Positions 63,914 through 64,000 of a stretch of DNA of 64,000 nucleotides are shown piece by piece. Numbering within the stretch: position 1 is the first letter of the stretch; every line of letters begins with the position of its first letter. Both the position numbers and the translations under genes were made by a program. Under the pieces are notes generated by a model. It ran no database searches. It worked only from the letters and a program-made list of their open reading frames with translations, and was not told the DNA's origin. Source of the DNA: Podocnemis expansa (Eukaryota > Chordata > Testudines > Podocnemididae); NCBI GenBank assembly GCA_007922195.1, contig ML681963.1, forward strand, positions 56,061,345 to 56,125,344, written 5' to 3'.

Positions 63914-64000
63914 TCTTCGAGCGCTGCTTGGCATTATTCATTATTAGGTGTCTACGTGCTGCAGTGCACGATTGGTCAGAAACTTTTAGCCCTTGCCTGT
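63914..64000 (+). repeat. Promoter-like dispersed repeat, copy 2 (cut by window end)
   Basis: 'TTCTTCGAGCGCTGCTTGG', 'TTAGGTGTCTACGTGC', 'GTGCACGATTGGTCAGAAAC' and 'TTTTAGCCCTTGCCTGT' align with 60184-60276 with scattered differences (roughly three quarters identical by eye). Confidence 0.7.

Noticed and set aside
60183..64000. The two promoter-like repeats as the LTR pair of one element
   Set aside because: They are only about three quarters alike, and the 3.3 kb between them has no gag/pol-like coding sequence. Two independent copies are more likely.

Overview
The window looks like vertebrate, non-avian reptile DNA, most probably turtle. The evidence is the repeat content: CR1 LINEs ending in the ATTCTATGA-type tail, Penelope-like element (PLE) tails scattered through the window, many short hAT-type elements with 8-bp target-site duplications (TSDs), a PIF/Harbinger transposon with its two-gene layout, and a LINE fragment with a zinc-binding C-terminus. 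The turtle assignment (possibly softshell) rests on remembered resemblance of these families and was not computed.

I found no exon of a host protein-coding gene and no rRNA, tRNA, CRISPR array or bacterial gene. The open frames in the window are either chance frames, several of them in GC-rich repeats, or remnants of transposon genes. Six remnants can be supported: a LINE C-terminal zinc-knuckle region (29177-29641, minus), a Harbinger transposase (about 47159-48160, plus) and its Myb/SANT-like partner (48566-49531, minus), a CR1 ORF2 C-terminus (54557-55067, plus), and two PLE C-terminal regions (45700-46500 and 56592-57233, both minus).

Layout: 0-13 kb holds single-copy-looking DNA with a series of hAT elements, including a three-deep nest at 7689-8708 and a hAT inside a CR1 at 3593-4189. 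13-29 kb is mostly single-copy-looking noncoding DNA with scattered PLE tails, Harbinger-type MITEs and some AT-rich, homeobox-site-rich stretches that may be regulatory. 29-46 kb holds the LINE insertion, several PLE fold-back inserts, GC-rich elements and a PLE interrupted by nested hATs. 46.7-49.8 kb is a nearly full-length PIF/Harbinger element. 50-60 kb contains more MITEs, CR1 copies and the best-preserved PLE. 60-64 kb has a promoter-like dispersed repeat (two copies) and an 83-bp tandem repeat.

The most notable pattern is a set of six palindromic PLE-tail inserts, each flanked by a direct repeat of about 11-14 bp. In every one, exactly one arm has the complete tail and the other arm stops at the same point. 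The PLE tail also carries a hammerhead-ribozyme-like core. Boundaries supported by direct repeats are accurate to a base or two; other repeat boundaries are approximate.
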